From contig WPIO01000004.1 of assembly GCA_009760855.2 (NCBI GenBank), forward strand, positions 12,228,501 through 12,292,500: 64,000 nucleotides of DNA, given 5' to 3'. How positions within the stretch are numbered: the stretch's first letter is position 1; the number at the start of each line of letters is the position of its first letter. A program made the position numbers and the translations under genes. Of this stretch, positions 38,201 to 47,475 are shown one piece after another. The DNA is from Cristatella mucedo. Taxonomy: Eukaryota; Bryozoa; Phylactolaemata; Cristatellidae. A model generated the notes under the pieces. That model ran no database searches. It was not told the DNA's origin and saw only the letters and a program-made list of their open reading frames with translations.

Positions 38201-40551
38201 TAGTTATGATAGGTCTACTCGGCTTCTCTACTTCGGTGGCGATGGTGCCTTCTAGGCCAGCTATACCACTATGGCGATCTCAGCTGTAAATCATGCTTCC
38301 TTTACAGCATATGTAAAGTGTCTAGAAAGAGATTGCGTTCTCTGAGGGCACTATAACAAATGTATCGTTATTATTATTATTAGTAGTAGTAGTATAGGTA
38401 GGCTGTAGCAAGAGAATGGAGGGACCTAAAAGTGAGCAACAAAACCTTGAAGTCGATATGCTGCTTGATGGAAGCCAGTGCAGGTCGGTGAGAAGGGTTG
38501 TAATGTTGCAATTGTGACGTTCACGACAAACAAGCCCAGCTGCTGAGTTTTTTTTACCAACTGTAAGCTCCTTTTTGAACAGGTCGGAAGACCTGCAAGT
38601 AGGGAGTTTCAGATGTCAAGACAGGATGTCACAAATGCATGGACCAACTTGGCTGTAGTATCCCTGTGTTAGCTGACCCAAATGTCTGCAATGTCATGTA
38701 TCTAAAATTAGGCAGACTTGAATGTAGAGATAATATGGGAAAGATAACTTTGGAACATGCCACATAGATTTCGGGCAGATGCTATTAGATGTATGCTGGC
38801 CGAGCCCGTTTTGAGAGATAGGTTTTCCCATTTCTAATTAAAACTTTGTTTCACCATATCTGGTAAGTTGGTATTATCATCATTCAATTTGTGAAAGTTT
38901 GTTGCCATCCCAAGTGAGAATTTCAGCAATGCATGCAGCAGCTGGACAGTAGCAGAATAGAGCCGTGACAAAGAGTGCCCACACCTAAACATAACAAGTC
39001 CATATCCCTAGCACAGAGAAGTCTATTCGACAGTGACCGAAGTTTACTAGTGTCTGAATTCAGCCATGATGTACAGCAACTCTCGTATAGCTAACATCAA
39101 CTGCTAAGGCACAATTGAGTGCCAATTACATGGCTTTGGCGTTTTTACTGTCTAACTGTGAGCTATCCCATAACCGTTTCCACCCCGTTATCATTCAGGA
39201 ACCGAAAATAATAAATATGTCGACAGTTATGATCTGGCGGATTTAGTGTGCCGCCGTTTCACTGCCCCTCCAGATATTAACGATTGCCTTGGCCGGAATA
39301 ATAATAAAGCCTAACTCGACTAACTATCGTAGGTATCAACGTTCAGCTTCACCACCTCTTTATGCTCGAAAACAAAGTATTATCAAAGATTTTCAAGACT
39401 CCTTCACAGCTGTCGTTGTAGCTGTCTTTTTATTTATCTTCACCACCGACAGTTGTCATTGCAACAAGCTGGGCTCTCTGAGGACGCTAAATCAAATGTA
39501 TTATTTTTATTACGATTAATATTACGAATGCTTCGGAAATCACGATCTGGCTGATTTAGCTTGCCGTTTTACTAACCAATCAACACCAACCATGACCGGA
39601 TCGTCCCCAGTGCCCCGGACGTCTCACTTGGGATTGGATCAAAGAGTGATGCACAAAATGCCAACCCCTTGGCCGGTTGACTCGTTGAATCCTCACCTGA
39701 GTGAGTGAGGCCATTTTCTTCCCGAGTTGAAATGGTCACGTCTCGTGGGCCACCAGTCTTAGCCTAGTGGTAAGGTGCTCACACCTCACAACCCAGGTCG
39801 TGTCTTGTGTTTGAGCCCGGCTGCAGGCAGTTCTTTATTGCCTACCTGGAGCAGGAGTTGTAGACGCTACGGCTCCTCGACTTCTACATAAATTAGGCTG
39901 CTGAATCACCTGACCTTTATGTTCACTCAGTGCACCCACGAGGGTGTGCTTCCTACATTCGTGATAGCCCTCGGAGGTAAGGTGCTCACCTCTCACGACC
40001 AAGGTCGTAGATTCGAATGCTGCAGTGGGCGGGCGATCCTTCATTGCCAACTGCAGGTGGTGGTGATAGCCGTTAAGGCTCTTCTGCTGCTATACAAATT
40101 AGGCTGTTAACTCACTTGTTGTTGACATCGGGCTCGTGACTTCTGCAAGTAAGTCGATGAGCCAGCAGCCTGTGCATGCATCCTCTCGGCGTCGTGGTCA
40201 CCGGCACGCTGTCACGTATTGCAGCTGCACAATGCTCAACAGCTGGCCCGCTGGTGTCGTCACCACTTGGCAGTCAACTACCTGATGTGCCACAATCGGC
40301 ACCGCGACTCGCTACAAGAGCTCAGCCCATCGAATCAGGAGACGGTTGCGCAGTTCAGATGGCCTCCGCTCTGGTACCTCCGAGAGCTCGACCACTATGA
40401 GAGGCAAGCTCGTGCGCTCCGGCTGGCCGCCGCCGCGCTTGACCTGAGCACCATGGGCTGCCTCTGCTTCAGCGCCAGGAGCCGCAAGCAGCAGCAGGAC
40501 AAGAACGCAGGCAGCTCCAGCGAAAAGCTGTCCACCGAAACGGTTGGCTGA
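23355..40551 (+). CDS. RhoBTB: RhoBTB family atypical Rho GTPase, complete gene, seven coding exons
   Basis: Seven exons (23355-23582, 27064-27167, 28003-28194, 32572-33530, 36362-36480, 36640-36882, 40225-40551) join across GT-AG introns with matching phases (0,2,2,1,0,0) into 2172 nt, or 723 residues plus TGA. Seen: P-loop GDCGVGKT (32-39), [11 protein letters not shown] in place of the usual DTAGQE (96-106), GCQADLR at the base-specificity position (151-157), YETS (200-203), a proline-rich linker (about 237-262), a first BTB domain interrupted by a Gly/Ala/Gln-rich insertion (about 298-458), a second BTB (about 495-600), and a C-terminal FRWPPLWYL block. The family normally has this order and about 700-730 residues, and it lacks a CAAX prenylation box; this protein also ends without one (ETVG). 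By family knowledge it acts as a Cullin-3 adaptor and is not expected to cycle like a classical GTPase. The start is the ATG at 23355; an in-frame ATG 33 nt upstream is possible. Non-coding 5' exons are not visible. Confidence 0.93.
24700..25030 (+). mobile_element. L2/CR1-like LINE fragment in RhoBTB intron 1
   Basis: Reads [34 protein letters not shown] and KLKSFGNR with stops. The LINE tail resumes at about 25480-25640, so the two were separated by the insertion of 25030-25480. Confidence 0.7.
25270..25420 (+). repeat. LTR-like segment 1
   Basis: A TATATATG box, an AATAAAG signal 25-30 bp later and a TCTCCGTGAGACTCC block are all shared with 50270-50400. The layout is that of a retrotransposon LTR 3' part. 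No internal gag-pol sequence is attached. Confidence 0.45.
25480..25645 (+). mobile_element. LINE 3' tail, continuation of the 24.7-kb LINE
   Basis: Contains the catching text GAGTTGTAAAGTGCCTAGAC and ends in an ATTAATATCATCATT-like run, as in other copies of the tail. Confidence 0.6.
25931..26092. repeat. (GT)n-(GC)n tract and a nearby (GA)n, RhoBTB intron 1
   Basis: GT repeats pass directly into (GC)n at about 25972-25988, an alternating purine-pyrimidine run; a GA tract follows at 26047-26092. Confidence 0.95.
27064..27167 (+). CDS. RhoBTB: RhoBTB coding exon 2 (switch II)
   Basis: The acceptor is gcatgtag|GTAGTG and the donor is GG|gtgagc. It encodes the stretch through [17 protein letters not shown], the RhoBTB form of the G3 motif. 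The exon ends after two bases of a codon, which the first base of exon 3 completes. This frame was chosen because of the G3 motif; the longer open frame over the same bases is a shadow. Confidence 0.92.
28003..28194 (+). CDS. RhoBTB: RhoBTB coding exon 3 (G4 region)
   Basis: The acceptor is ttgttgtag|AGCGGATG and the donor TTTGG|gtatgc. It contains SVWYPE and VGCQADLRY, which align with the family's G4 region. It ends in phase 2 and joins exon 4 at a glycine codon. The segment after the G4 motif is shorter and less conserved than in vertebrate paralogues as I recall them. Confidence 0.92.
28545..30260 (-). mobile_element. L2/CR1-like LINE, 3' half, in RhoBTB intron 3, split by a SINE
   Basis: On the minus strand the reading runs from 30256 down: reverse transcriptase with the [12 protein letters not shown] block, [31 protein letters not shown], then a frameshift, YADDT at about 29770, a family A SINE (29612-29757), the [14 protein letters not shown] block, [13 protein letters not shown] and [15 protein letters not shown]. 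It ends in the LINE stem-loop tail (28545-28620). It lies antisense to RhoBTB and is decayed by frameshifts. Confidence 0.85.
29612..29757 (-). mobile_element. SINE family A inside a LINE
   Basis: Full-length copy, same order of parts as 16540-16688, inserted in the LINE just after the YADDT codons. Confidence 0.82.
31765..32165 (-). mobile_element. L2/CR1-like LINE 3' end in RhoBTB intron 3
   Basis: On the minus strand it reads a LPANI...[10 protein letters not shown] end of the RT frame with stops, then a tail with the CTAGG/AGAAAGAGA pieces and an ATTATTATA run. Confidence 0.6.
32171..32247. repeat. (GA)n microsatellite in RhoBTB intron 3
   Basis: About 75 bp of GA, roughly 325 bp before exon 4. 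A second GA-rich piece is at 32463-32518. Confidence 0.95.
32572..33530 (+). CDS. RhoBTB: RhoBTB coding exon 4 (end of GTPase, proline linker, first BTB)
   Basis: The acceptor is tttcttgcag|CGAG and the donor TTTACAG|gtaacc. This 959-nt exon carries [18 protein letters not shown], a proline-rich linker, and the first BTB domain. The two halves of the BTB ([10 protein letters not shown] and [10 protein letters not shown]) are separated by about 60 low-complexity residues. Base composition is much richer in GC than exons 1-3. The 230-codon frame opposite is a shadow. Confidence 0.94.
33740..33873. repeat. (TC)-rich tract in RhoBTB intron 4
   Basis: Irregular CT/CTTT repeats with an inner unit like CTCTCTCCCTCTCTTTT seen about three times; a short GA tract (33638-33658) lies just upstream, so the two could pair. 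Confidence 0.9.
34390..35760 (+). mobile_element. L2/CR1-like LINE remnant in RhoBTB intron 4
   Basis: Endonuclease end (a block with VVVYRPPS-like coding, then GDLKIHIGN and [17 protein letters not shown]...[11 protein letters not shown]) is followed by RT C-terminal text ([24 protein letters not shown]). Many frameshifts and a large deletion remove the catalytic core. The LINE 3' tail lies at 35688-35760. Confidence 0.75.
35575..35985 (+). mobile_element. LINE 3' end of a second type, overlapping a tail of the first
   Basis: Text coding [13 protein letters not shown] is followed by a first-type tail (35688-35757), then by the shared 3' block of the second type, recognised by GATGAAGTCTGTTGGCTACC and an end near GGCTTTGTGGAGTT. 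The block is also at 4320, 14120, 17770, 18738 and 44605. The arrangement looks like a chimeric 3' end. Confidence 0.7.
36362..36480 (+). CDS. RhoBTB: RhoBTB coding exon 5 (second BTB, first half)
   Basis: The acceptor is ctgcttgcag|ACGTCG, giving [20 protein letters not shown] after joining the single G left by exon 4. I placed the donor at TGC|gtgaga (36481) because reading on would duplicate a stretch of valine and proline that exon 6 already supplies. The choice keeps phase 0. Confidence 0.85.
36640..36882 (+). CDS. RhoBTB: RhoBTB coding exon 6 (second BTB, second half)
   Basis: The acceptor is cgctccag|GTGCCC and the donor GCTGAG|gtgagc. It encodes the BTB helix block with LLDALYTG and [16 protein letters not shown], typical of the family's second BTB domain. 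Phase 0 at both ends. Confidence 0.92.
37826..38960 (-). mobile_element. L2/CR1-like LINE 3' part in RhoBTB intron 6
   Basis: Minus-strand text parallels 28545-29330: the VHAFVTS-like, SLLAGLP and DLHWLP blocks can be read with frameshifts. The tail is at 37826-37890. A plus-oriented tail (38313-38395) lies inside it, so another LINE end is inserted. Confidence 0.7.
39760..39915 (+). mobile_element. SINE family B, decayed, first of two in tandem
   Basis: TAGTGGTAAGGTGCTCAC head, TTTGAGCCC B box, and an AGGCTGCTGAATCACCT end, in RhoBTB intron 6. Confidence 0.65.
39962..40115 (+). mobile_element. SINE family B, second of two in tandem
   Basis: GAGGTAAGGTGCTCACC head, GATTCGAATGC B box, and AGGTGGTGGTGATAGCCGT body. 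Ends about 110 bp before the acceptor of the last RhoBTB exon. Confidence 0.75.
40225..40551 (+). CDS. RhoBTB: RhoBTB terminal coding exon (C-terminal region)
   Basis: The acceptor is cgtattgcag|CTGCAC. It begins [11 protein letters not shown] and includes [19 protein letters not shown], a strongly conserved RhoBTB tail, then a Ser/Gln/Lys-rich end. The stop is TGA at 40549-40551. No canonical polyadenylation signal is obvious close behind. Confidence 0.93.
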   Translation: MHNAQQLARWCRHHLAVNYLMCHNRHRDSLQELSPSNQETVAQFRWPPLWYLRELDHYERQARALRLAAAALDLSTMGCLCFSARSRKQQQDKNAGSSSEKLSTETVG

Positions 40552-41509
40552 GCGCGGATCGCTGCTACTACAGCGCTACGGCAAGCCGAGGCTGCTGACG
40601 ATGACGCTATGCAGTGGTGACATCAGCCGATGAGCTCAGCTGTGCTTGCCTAAGTGGGCGGGGCATGCATGCATAACCAGTGACGTGGGCCTGTGCCGAT
40701 CTGAGCCGCTGGGAACCGGCGATCGCTCTCTTGCTGGGAGTTTCTTTGCGACTACTTGCATTAGGAGTGCGTCGCGTGCTCTGTCTCTTCGGTGAAAGCA
40801 TGCTGCTGCCCCTGCTCCTGCTGCTGCTACTGCCGAGCACCCGACTACGGTGATAGTCTGCATTCCTGCCCTCAGCCAATGGCAAAATCGCTACCATCCT
40901 CTCTGGTAGGCGCCAGCACATCTGTAAGGAAGCGCTAGCGTATAGCGCTTTTGTATTGTCATTGCACAGGGTCGTGACCAGCAGCAAATACAGCTAGTGC
41001 ACTCAACAAGAAAAGGGCATGTGAAACGGTGTGCTGTCACTTTTTATTTTATTTCTGCATAGATGAGGTCCCCTGGAGACATTTGTGTTAGCCAGGGATG
41101 TGTCAGAGCCGAAATGCATCAAGCCTTTTCATCTGACTGCCGTGCTATCGAAGCTTGAACCAGCCGGCTACCAGCAGGATTCTTGACGAGTGGATTTGCT
41201 GTGCGTGGGCTTCAGCTAATTTAGAGAGTGCAGGTTGTGTCGCACACGTTCGACATCTGTTCCATTGTGGGTCATCCCTGTATTAGACAAAGCAGAGCAG
41301 ACAAAGAGTTGTGTATGTCGTCTTGGCTCAGCGATGGTTGCTGCAAGCAGATCCAAGTAGTAGCCATCGCCATGGTTAGGAAGCCAGCCTGCTCCACTAT
41401 TAATCTTCTTTTTCCCAAACTGGAGCTACATCAGTTAGTTTCCACTGGATTGGAAGGGCTCTTTTGCCCTATCATCTGTCTCTGATGGTATGGTTGATGC
41501 CTGGGTCTT

Positions 41510-41602
41510 CGTTCAGAGGTGAAGTGAAAGCAGTTAAAGCTCTTATAATGCTATATAAAACGAGGCCGTTTTATCAGCTGATAAAACGGCCTCGTTTATG
41601 GT
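41510..41602. repeat. SINE B tail followed by a near-perfect palindrome
   Basis: A tail of family B (AAAGCTCTTATAATGCTATA) runs into a palindrome centred on CAGCTG near 41578 with arms of about 20 bp that differ by one base in an A run. Confidence 0.7.
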
Positions 41603-44600
41603 GCCTTTTTCCTTTTTTGTGTTGAGTGAGTTGTTTAAACACAGAAAGACCAAAGGCTATCTGCCGTGGGGCTGAAGAGAATAATGTTACCTGTTGCTAG
41701 TAAAAATCCAAAAACCTCGGGTTACTTTCGAGTTAGTGTACTAGTGAGACATTGACGAAACTCCACGACTCTGCTTTCAGCGCATGGCTGAAGCATATGA
41801 CTACTCATGCGATCGAGCCAAAGAAGCTCGGTATATTGCCTGAATGTATGTGCTTGTTTTTATTTGCAGTTGGGTACTGTTCATCGACTTACTGTATAAG
41901 CCCTCCTTTTGTAACCGCGTAGAGACTCGTCCCCCGGTTCTCTACCGGTGGACTGTGTGATGCAGTGCTGCAGTGCGGTTAAAACACAGGCGGCCACAAC
42001 TGGGTGCCGAAAGCAACATTTTGTTGTGGGCCTGTTAGTAGTGGTTACTCGCCGGCGCAAGCGCTTTACGCGGCACGTACCGGACCGACGGAGTTAACTG
42101 CGCGAACTCCCGAAGCCCGCGTATAACACACTAACCTATGCGCGCGTCGCTAGCAATTGTGAAGGCGGGTTGCTACAGCACCCCAAGATACGAGCAGCTG
42201 ACTGAGTAGCCGGCAGAACACAACTGCGCAGTCTAAGTTACACTTAGCTGTTCGTCGCCGTAGGTTCGTCTCACGTGCTCTCGAAGCGTAGTCTCGCATC
42301 GACTACCAAGCTGCAGCCCTGAGCTCTCGGGGCGTAGTCTCTGCTCGACTACCCAAGCTGTCCGAAAAGCTCTGTCACTCGTCTCATTATATTCTCTCTC
42401 CTTTCAACTCCTGACCTCGCGAGCCGCTGCTATTTCTACTTCAGTATATTAGTCGGTGCACATCCTGACCGCAACGTCTGCACCAGGCTTCATTCTAACT
42501 TTAGCGGGTAGACCAGGAGTCGGGCTTGTACTAGCTGTCCAAGTCGAACCCGCTAAGACAACCACATTAGTCGCTCCATCTCCTAACCGCATCGCCTGCA
42601 TAAAGCTCCATTCTAACCTGAGCTAGGTGAGTCAGGAGCTGTCGGGTCTGTACTAGGCGCCCTAGTCGACCCCCCTAAGGCAAGGCTAATATCGCGGCTA
42701 GCCTGAGAGCTGCTCCGTTGCACTTTCGTCAACTGTCTCACAGTAACTGATGTATTGTCGCCTTCTGATCCCAGATGATGCCACCAAAAGGGTTAGGCAA
42801 GTGTGTGCCTGTGGATGTCTGGCCACTGGATCTCGACAGAGATGCATTCGTGTAATTCGGGTCACTAATCTTACACAGGAATGCCTAATTTTGAGGTGGT
42901 TTCTTGTCTTTCGTAGCTGGTGCACTGTATGCTAGCAAATATTGCTGCCCTAACAAGGACCATAAGAGGTTGAGTAAAATTAAACATCTGGACTATTACT
43001 ACGGGTAGAAACTCCAATAAATTGCTCAGCTCGGCATCTGACCAGGTCTCGTACAAGTCTGTTGCTTTTGGCCTTGCATCAGATCTTACGACTAGCTGCT
43101 GCTTCAAAGTTGACAAAAGTTTACTTTGGTCCTGTTGCAGCATTCTTGGCCTAGGCAGCATGCTACCTGAGCCACGAGGTGATAGTTCATGGAATTAAAG
43201 CAATACCTTAGATGCCTCACGTCTGTCAACCATCTCTAAAATCAAGCTGGGCTGCTACAGATGAATCCGGTCCCCAGGAGGCTGATAGTGACAAAGCACG
43301 GCTGTTAGAAGGTCACACCAGAGCGCCCTGCCACGGAGATCTATGGAATGCGGTATCGTAGCGACAGATATCGAATGTAAACTGGCAAATCGTGTATTCC
43401 ATAGTATTCATTCGTCAGCATAGCTTGACACATTGAGGTTCTGAGCCAAGCCTTGAACATGCCAGAGAGCCAGAGGACTATATGAAGGCTAATGGGGCGT
43501 TAGCCAGCAAATCTACCCAAAGTTACTGCTTCACGTCGGTCCAGGGGGTCAGGGTTCATTAAATCCCCATCCTTTTCCTATATTAGAGAGGCAATTAATT
43601 AAACGACCATCGGAATGTCGAGGCCCTGTTGCTGCTTGGAGGGCTCGGCGTCTACGACAAATAGACATGGGACGGAGCGGTTCCTGCAGACTTCTAAAAT
43701 GTGTTATATAATAGAGATTAAGACTGACCTGTCTTGGAATGAAACTCAGTCTTTCAGTATCAACCGACTTGGGTTACCCCAATAGCTGCTCGAGTCTATC
43801 CGAGTCAGCAAAGCGTTTCCATAACAATCTACATTCCTTCTACACAATCTCCTGCCATGTTTCCAACCTGACTAAATATCAGCTCATCTGCACTGTTAAC
43901 GTTACCATTGTTTCCTTGTAATTCCAATTCACTGACTGCTATGTTATAGTTCGTGGCCGCTGAGAAGACTTCATCGACGTTTCATTAGAATTCCATCTGG
44001 TTAGTTGTGTAAAAAGACAATGAGGATTAGGTTTAGAATTTCTTCTCCAGATCTCATACCATCAGTTCAGTAGCTAGAAGCTAAACTTGGTCAGATACCA
44101 AATCCATCAAAGCCCTTTTAGTTTGCTCGGGCAGACCTGATGGCCAGAAATAAGCTGCACCTCTTGGTATATCATGACTATTTTTCAATTCATTATTGCC
44201 GTGAGTCTGTCGAGCAAAATCACGGTGACTGTTACTAAAGCTTTCGTCCGCATGATATGCTGATCTATGGCGTCCTGTGCAGCCTATCTAGGGTCGAAGA
44301 TGCTGAGTTTGGGACTGATGCAATAGATCTGCAGGCAGCTACCCGTTGAAGATAAGTTACACTGTGGCCCATTCTGTCAGTCAGTAATGGAGGTGTCGAG
44401 CGATGCTTGCTTTAGTATTCCATGGGCCACCGTGTCCTGCTTACTGCTGGTTATCGATTGGAGGGAGTCTCGACTACTGTTAAAGCAAAAGGTGCTATCT
44501 CAAAGGCTAATTCTGCGAGTGTTTTTAGAGATACCCATATTGAGTGGGTAGCCATACGAAACGCTGTACCTGTGTCATGAACATTATCTGTCAACATATG

Positions 44601-44604
44601 TTGC

Positions 44605-44770
44605 ACATTGCTTCTCACTCTCTCTCTCTTTGTTGCGCGAGATGAAGTCTGTTGGCTACCGCATGAGTACGGAAGGCCTCTTATGCTTTGATTGCACTGT
44701 AGAAAACTCTCGTGCTCAATACCCACTTAGTCTGTGTGACTTTGTGGAGTTCGGGTCGAAATGCACTACA
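44605..44770 (+). mobile_element. Second-type LINE 3' end, short
   Basis: Shared block with GATGAAGTCTGTTGGCTACC and ending GACTTTGTGGAGTT. Confidence 0.6.
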
Positions 44771-45076
44771 TCACATGCCTTTATATAAGGACTGATAAAG
44801 GCGCAGTTACCAATGAATTATCACATCACACCTTCGTTAAAAAAAATTTGCTTGTTTGTTGCTTCCTTTACACGTCACGTGAAAGTTGTTCTATGTGAGT
44901 AACTGCAATCACTGGTCAGGCAACCAGTTTGTAATATCAAGGTGGCGAAGATTTTTTAGTTCAGCTTCAGCAGCTGCAGTGGTGAAAACGTGGTCACGGC
45001 TGCCACCGACTGTATTCGAGGAGACCTAGATCTGATGGTACACGTTCGGTAAAGTACTACAGCGCTGTCTCATCAA

Positions 45077-45440
45077 ATGAAGCAATAATAATAATAATAA
45101 TGTACTTGATAAAGTCCTCACAGAGAACTCAATCTCTTTCTAGTTGCTTTACATTTGCTGCAAAGGAAACACGATCAAATGGTGAGTGGTATCGTGCTTG
45201 ATAAACGACATGAATAACATGGTTAGGGGTGACATGCACTGGGTCAGCATGCAAGTGTGGTTAGTGGCAGCATGCACAGTCTCAGCATGCATATGCAGAT
45301 AAAGGAAGATTCACAAGAAGCCAATAAATGCTGTCATAAATAAGTGCGTTTAAAAGTTATTTTTAAATGTGGTCAGGTCAGGGGATGTCGTGACGCAAGT
45401 TGGGAGTGAGTTCCAGGATCTGAGAGCATACGAACTGTCT
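45077..45440 (-). mobile_element. L2/CR1-like LINE 3' UTR copy
   Basis: Nearly collinear with 28545-28920, including GATAAACGACATGAATAACA and the AGCATGCA-rich stretch, ending in the stem-loop tail with an ATT run (plus strand AATAATAATAATAAT). Confidence 0.75.
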
Positions 45441-45836
45441 ACCTGGTGTAGATTACTTAAGGACTCCGATAACCCTACTAAAGCTGCCTTTCAAGTGAAA
45501 TAGACACGTCTGCGGTGTATACCTGTACGTACATAAAATCGTTCGACAAAAATATCCGATGCGAGAATTTTGATTGATAAAAAAGACTGAGCTTTCTTTT
45601 TTTGATCCTACATGACATATCCGTTGACCTGTGCAATACCGTTTTGGAGAAATTACTCATTAGAAACCAAGAAGCTTATCGAATTCGACCATGAAGCCTG
45701 CTCATTCTTTCTTGATCAGATGGAATATATAAGCTAAGATTTTTTTAAACCCCAATGCAGATATTCCTTTGTCAAAACAAAAATCCACTTTGTGTTTTCC
45801 AGATGGCAGATGAATTGAGCTTAAATGTATTAGAAT

Positions 45837-45981
45837 AAAATAATAAATATAGTCATTTGTATAGAGCCCTAAGAGAACTTAATCTATACTCAGGCACTTC
45901 ACATATGCCTCAGGGCTCAAGCCCACGACCTCGGCCAGACCTTGGTCGGGGTGAGCACCGTAACCACTGGGCCAAACCAGA
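45837..45981 (-). mobile_element. SINE family A
   Basis: Full-length copy with the B-box region GGCTTGAGCCC on the minus strand and the stem-loop tail; moderately diverged. Confidence 0.78.
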
Positions 45982-46109
45982 TTGGCTCGCCGAGTACTGG
46001 ATATCTCTACAGTTCTCGTTCAGCAAAGCCTTTTATGTTTTTCAACAAATGGAAGTTGCAACCATTTTTTTGCCAGAAATCAATGACTATAGAATGTATC
46101 TGAACGCAT

Positions 46110-46712
46110 GACCTTCATCGGCTCGTTTTTCATGCCTGCCATGAATAGGCATAGATATACTAGCTGCCGCACGGAGGCAGAGACCGCTTGCCACGTGATG
46201 AGCCACTGCCGGCCGATGCTACATGCAATTACGGTCCGACACAACAAGGTTCTGAGCCGCCCAATCGGAGCTCTTCCGCCACCGCTCTCAACTACATGTC
46301 AGCAGGCCTCGCCCTCCCGCTTCCCGGTGGTCTGGCTCTAATGCCGGACCTCGTCATTGACAACGGCACTGATTTAGTAGTTGTAGATGTAACGGTGCCA
46401 TTCGACAGCAGCGAGGATGCTCTGATTGTGGCGGCCCGGAACAAGACCGATAAATATGCAGCCATTGCCCTGTCTTTCCTGACTGCTGGCTACAGGTCGG
46501 CAGTGGTAAGGCCCTTCGTCGTCGGGGCTCTCGGCAGCTGGTAGCCAGACAAAGCTTGCCTGGCCGATCTCGATATCTCGGAGAGAATGGCTTTGAGGCG
46601 GCACTGCGTCTCCGACGCCATTACCGGCACGGAAGCCGTGTGGTCTCTGTTCCTGAACCGGGAGGCCCGGATAGCACGCTCGACTCCGGCAGGACAGGGC
46701 ACCGCCGACTAA
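46110..46712 (+). mobile_element. R2/NeSL-like LINE C-terminus (restriction-like endonuclease), decayed
   Basis: A zinc-knuckle-like CRTEAETACHVMSHC, then RHNKVLSR, a frameshift, then PDLVIDNGTDLVVVDVTVPF, KYAAIALSFLTAGY and VVGALGSW, a stop, and a final segment to TAA near 46710. The PD...D...K-like layout is that of the restriction-like endonuclease of site-specific non-LTR elements. It is broken by at least one frameshift and one stop. Confidence 0.75.
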
Positions 46713-46720
46713 TGTACATA

Positions 46721-46802
<82 letters not shown>

Positions 46803-46850
46803 GCCCGGATAGCACGCTCGACTCCGGCAGGACAGGGCACCGCCGACTAA

Positions 46851-46860
<10 letters not shown>
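46662..46860. repeat. Direct repeat of a LINE end around a TA/GA microsatellite
   Basis: About 61 bp beginning GAGGCCCGGATAGCACGCTC occurs at 46662 and again at 46799, separated by TA and GA repeats. Confidence 0.8.
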
Positions 46861-46944
<84 letters not shown>

Positions 46945-46984
46945 TTTTTTATAACTGCCTCCCTCTCTCTCTCTCTCTCTATAA

Positions 46985-47021
<37 letters not shown>

Positions 47022-47042
47022 GAGAGAGAGAGAGGGAGGCAG
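46720..47042. repeat. TA and GA microsatellite cluster
   Basis: Alternating (TA)n, (GA)n and (GT) runs, partly arranged in mirror fashion. Long translated frames here are artefacts. Confidence 0.9.
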
Positions 47043-47099
47043 TTCCGAAAGTAGGTGGGTCAAGATGCCTCATTTGCCAATCCGTAGTAAACTCAGTGG

Positions 47100-47230
47100 C
47101 CGGTGTAGTTTGGTTCGCCCATCAGAGAGCCAGCCGATGAACAACACCAACGGTTTATTGCACAAGGCACGGAGCAGCACGAATGACTTCGCCCCCTTCT
47201 CACACTCGAGTCTCCCCTCCCCCACTCCTC
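47100..47230. repeat. Repeat shared with 52275-52410
   Basis: GTGTAGTTTGGTT, then GCCGATGAACAACACCA, GTTTATT and CTTCGCCCC occur in the same order in both places. Read in reverse it has an AATAAAC-like signal. Family unknown. Confidence 0.5.
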
Positions 47231-47245
47231 CAGTCCAACATCTCC

Positions 47246-47475
47246 CCACCAGCAGGTTACCGGCCTGTGTCCATCCCACATCACAGGCGGATCACAGCTG
47301 TGCACCGGCCGACCCTGATGGTTAATCCGCCATCTGGCCACCAGCTGGTTACCGGCCTGAGTCCATGCCACCTCACAGGCGGACCACAGCTGTGTACCGG
47401 CCGACCCTGATGGTGAATCTACCATCTGGCCACCAGCGGGTTACTGGCCTGTGTCCACGCCACATCACAGGCTCA
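47246..47475. repeat. 92-bp tandem repeat, about 2.5 copies
   Basis: CCACCAGC(A/T/G)GGTTAC(C/T)GGCCTG begins copies near 47246, 47337 and 47429. Confidence 0.75.

Larger units (their letters stand above)
40552..45076. other. Gene-poor stretch after RhoBTB
   Basis: Apart from the palindrome near 41580, I see no repeat that I can name and no gene. A text like TGGGTGCCGAAAGC at about 42000 could be a primer-binding site of a retroelement, but no LTR pair supports it. Confidence 0.4.

Noticed and set aside
41990-42010. Retroviral-type primer-binding site
   Set aside because: Text like TGGGTGCCGAA occurs but no paired LTR or gag-pol reading is nearby.
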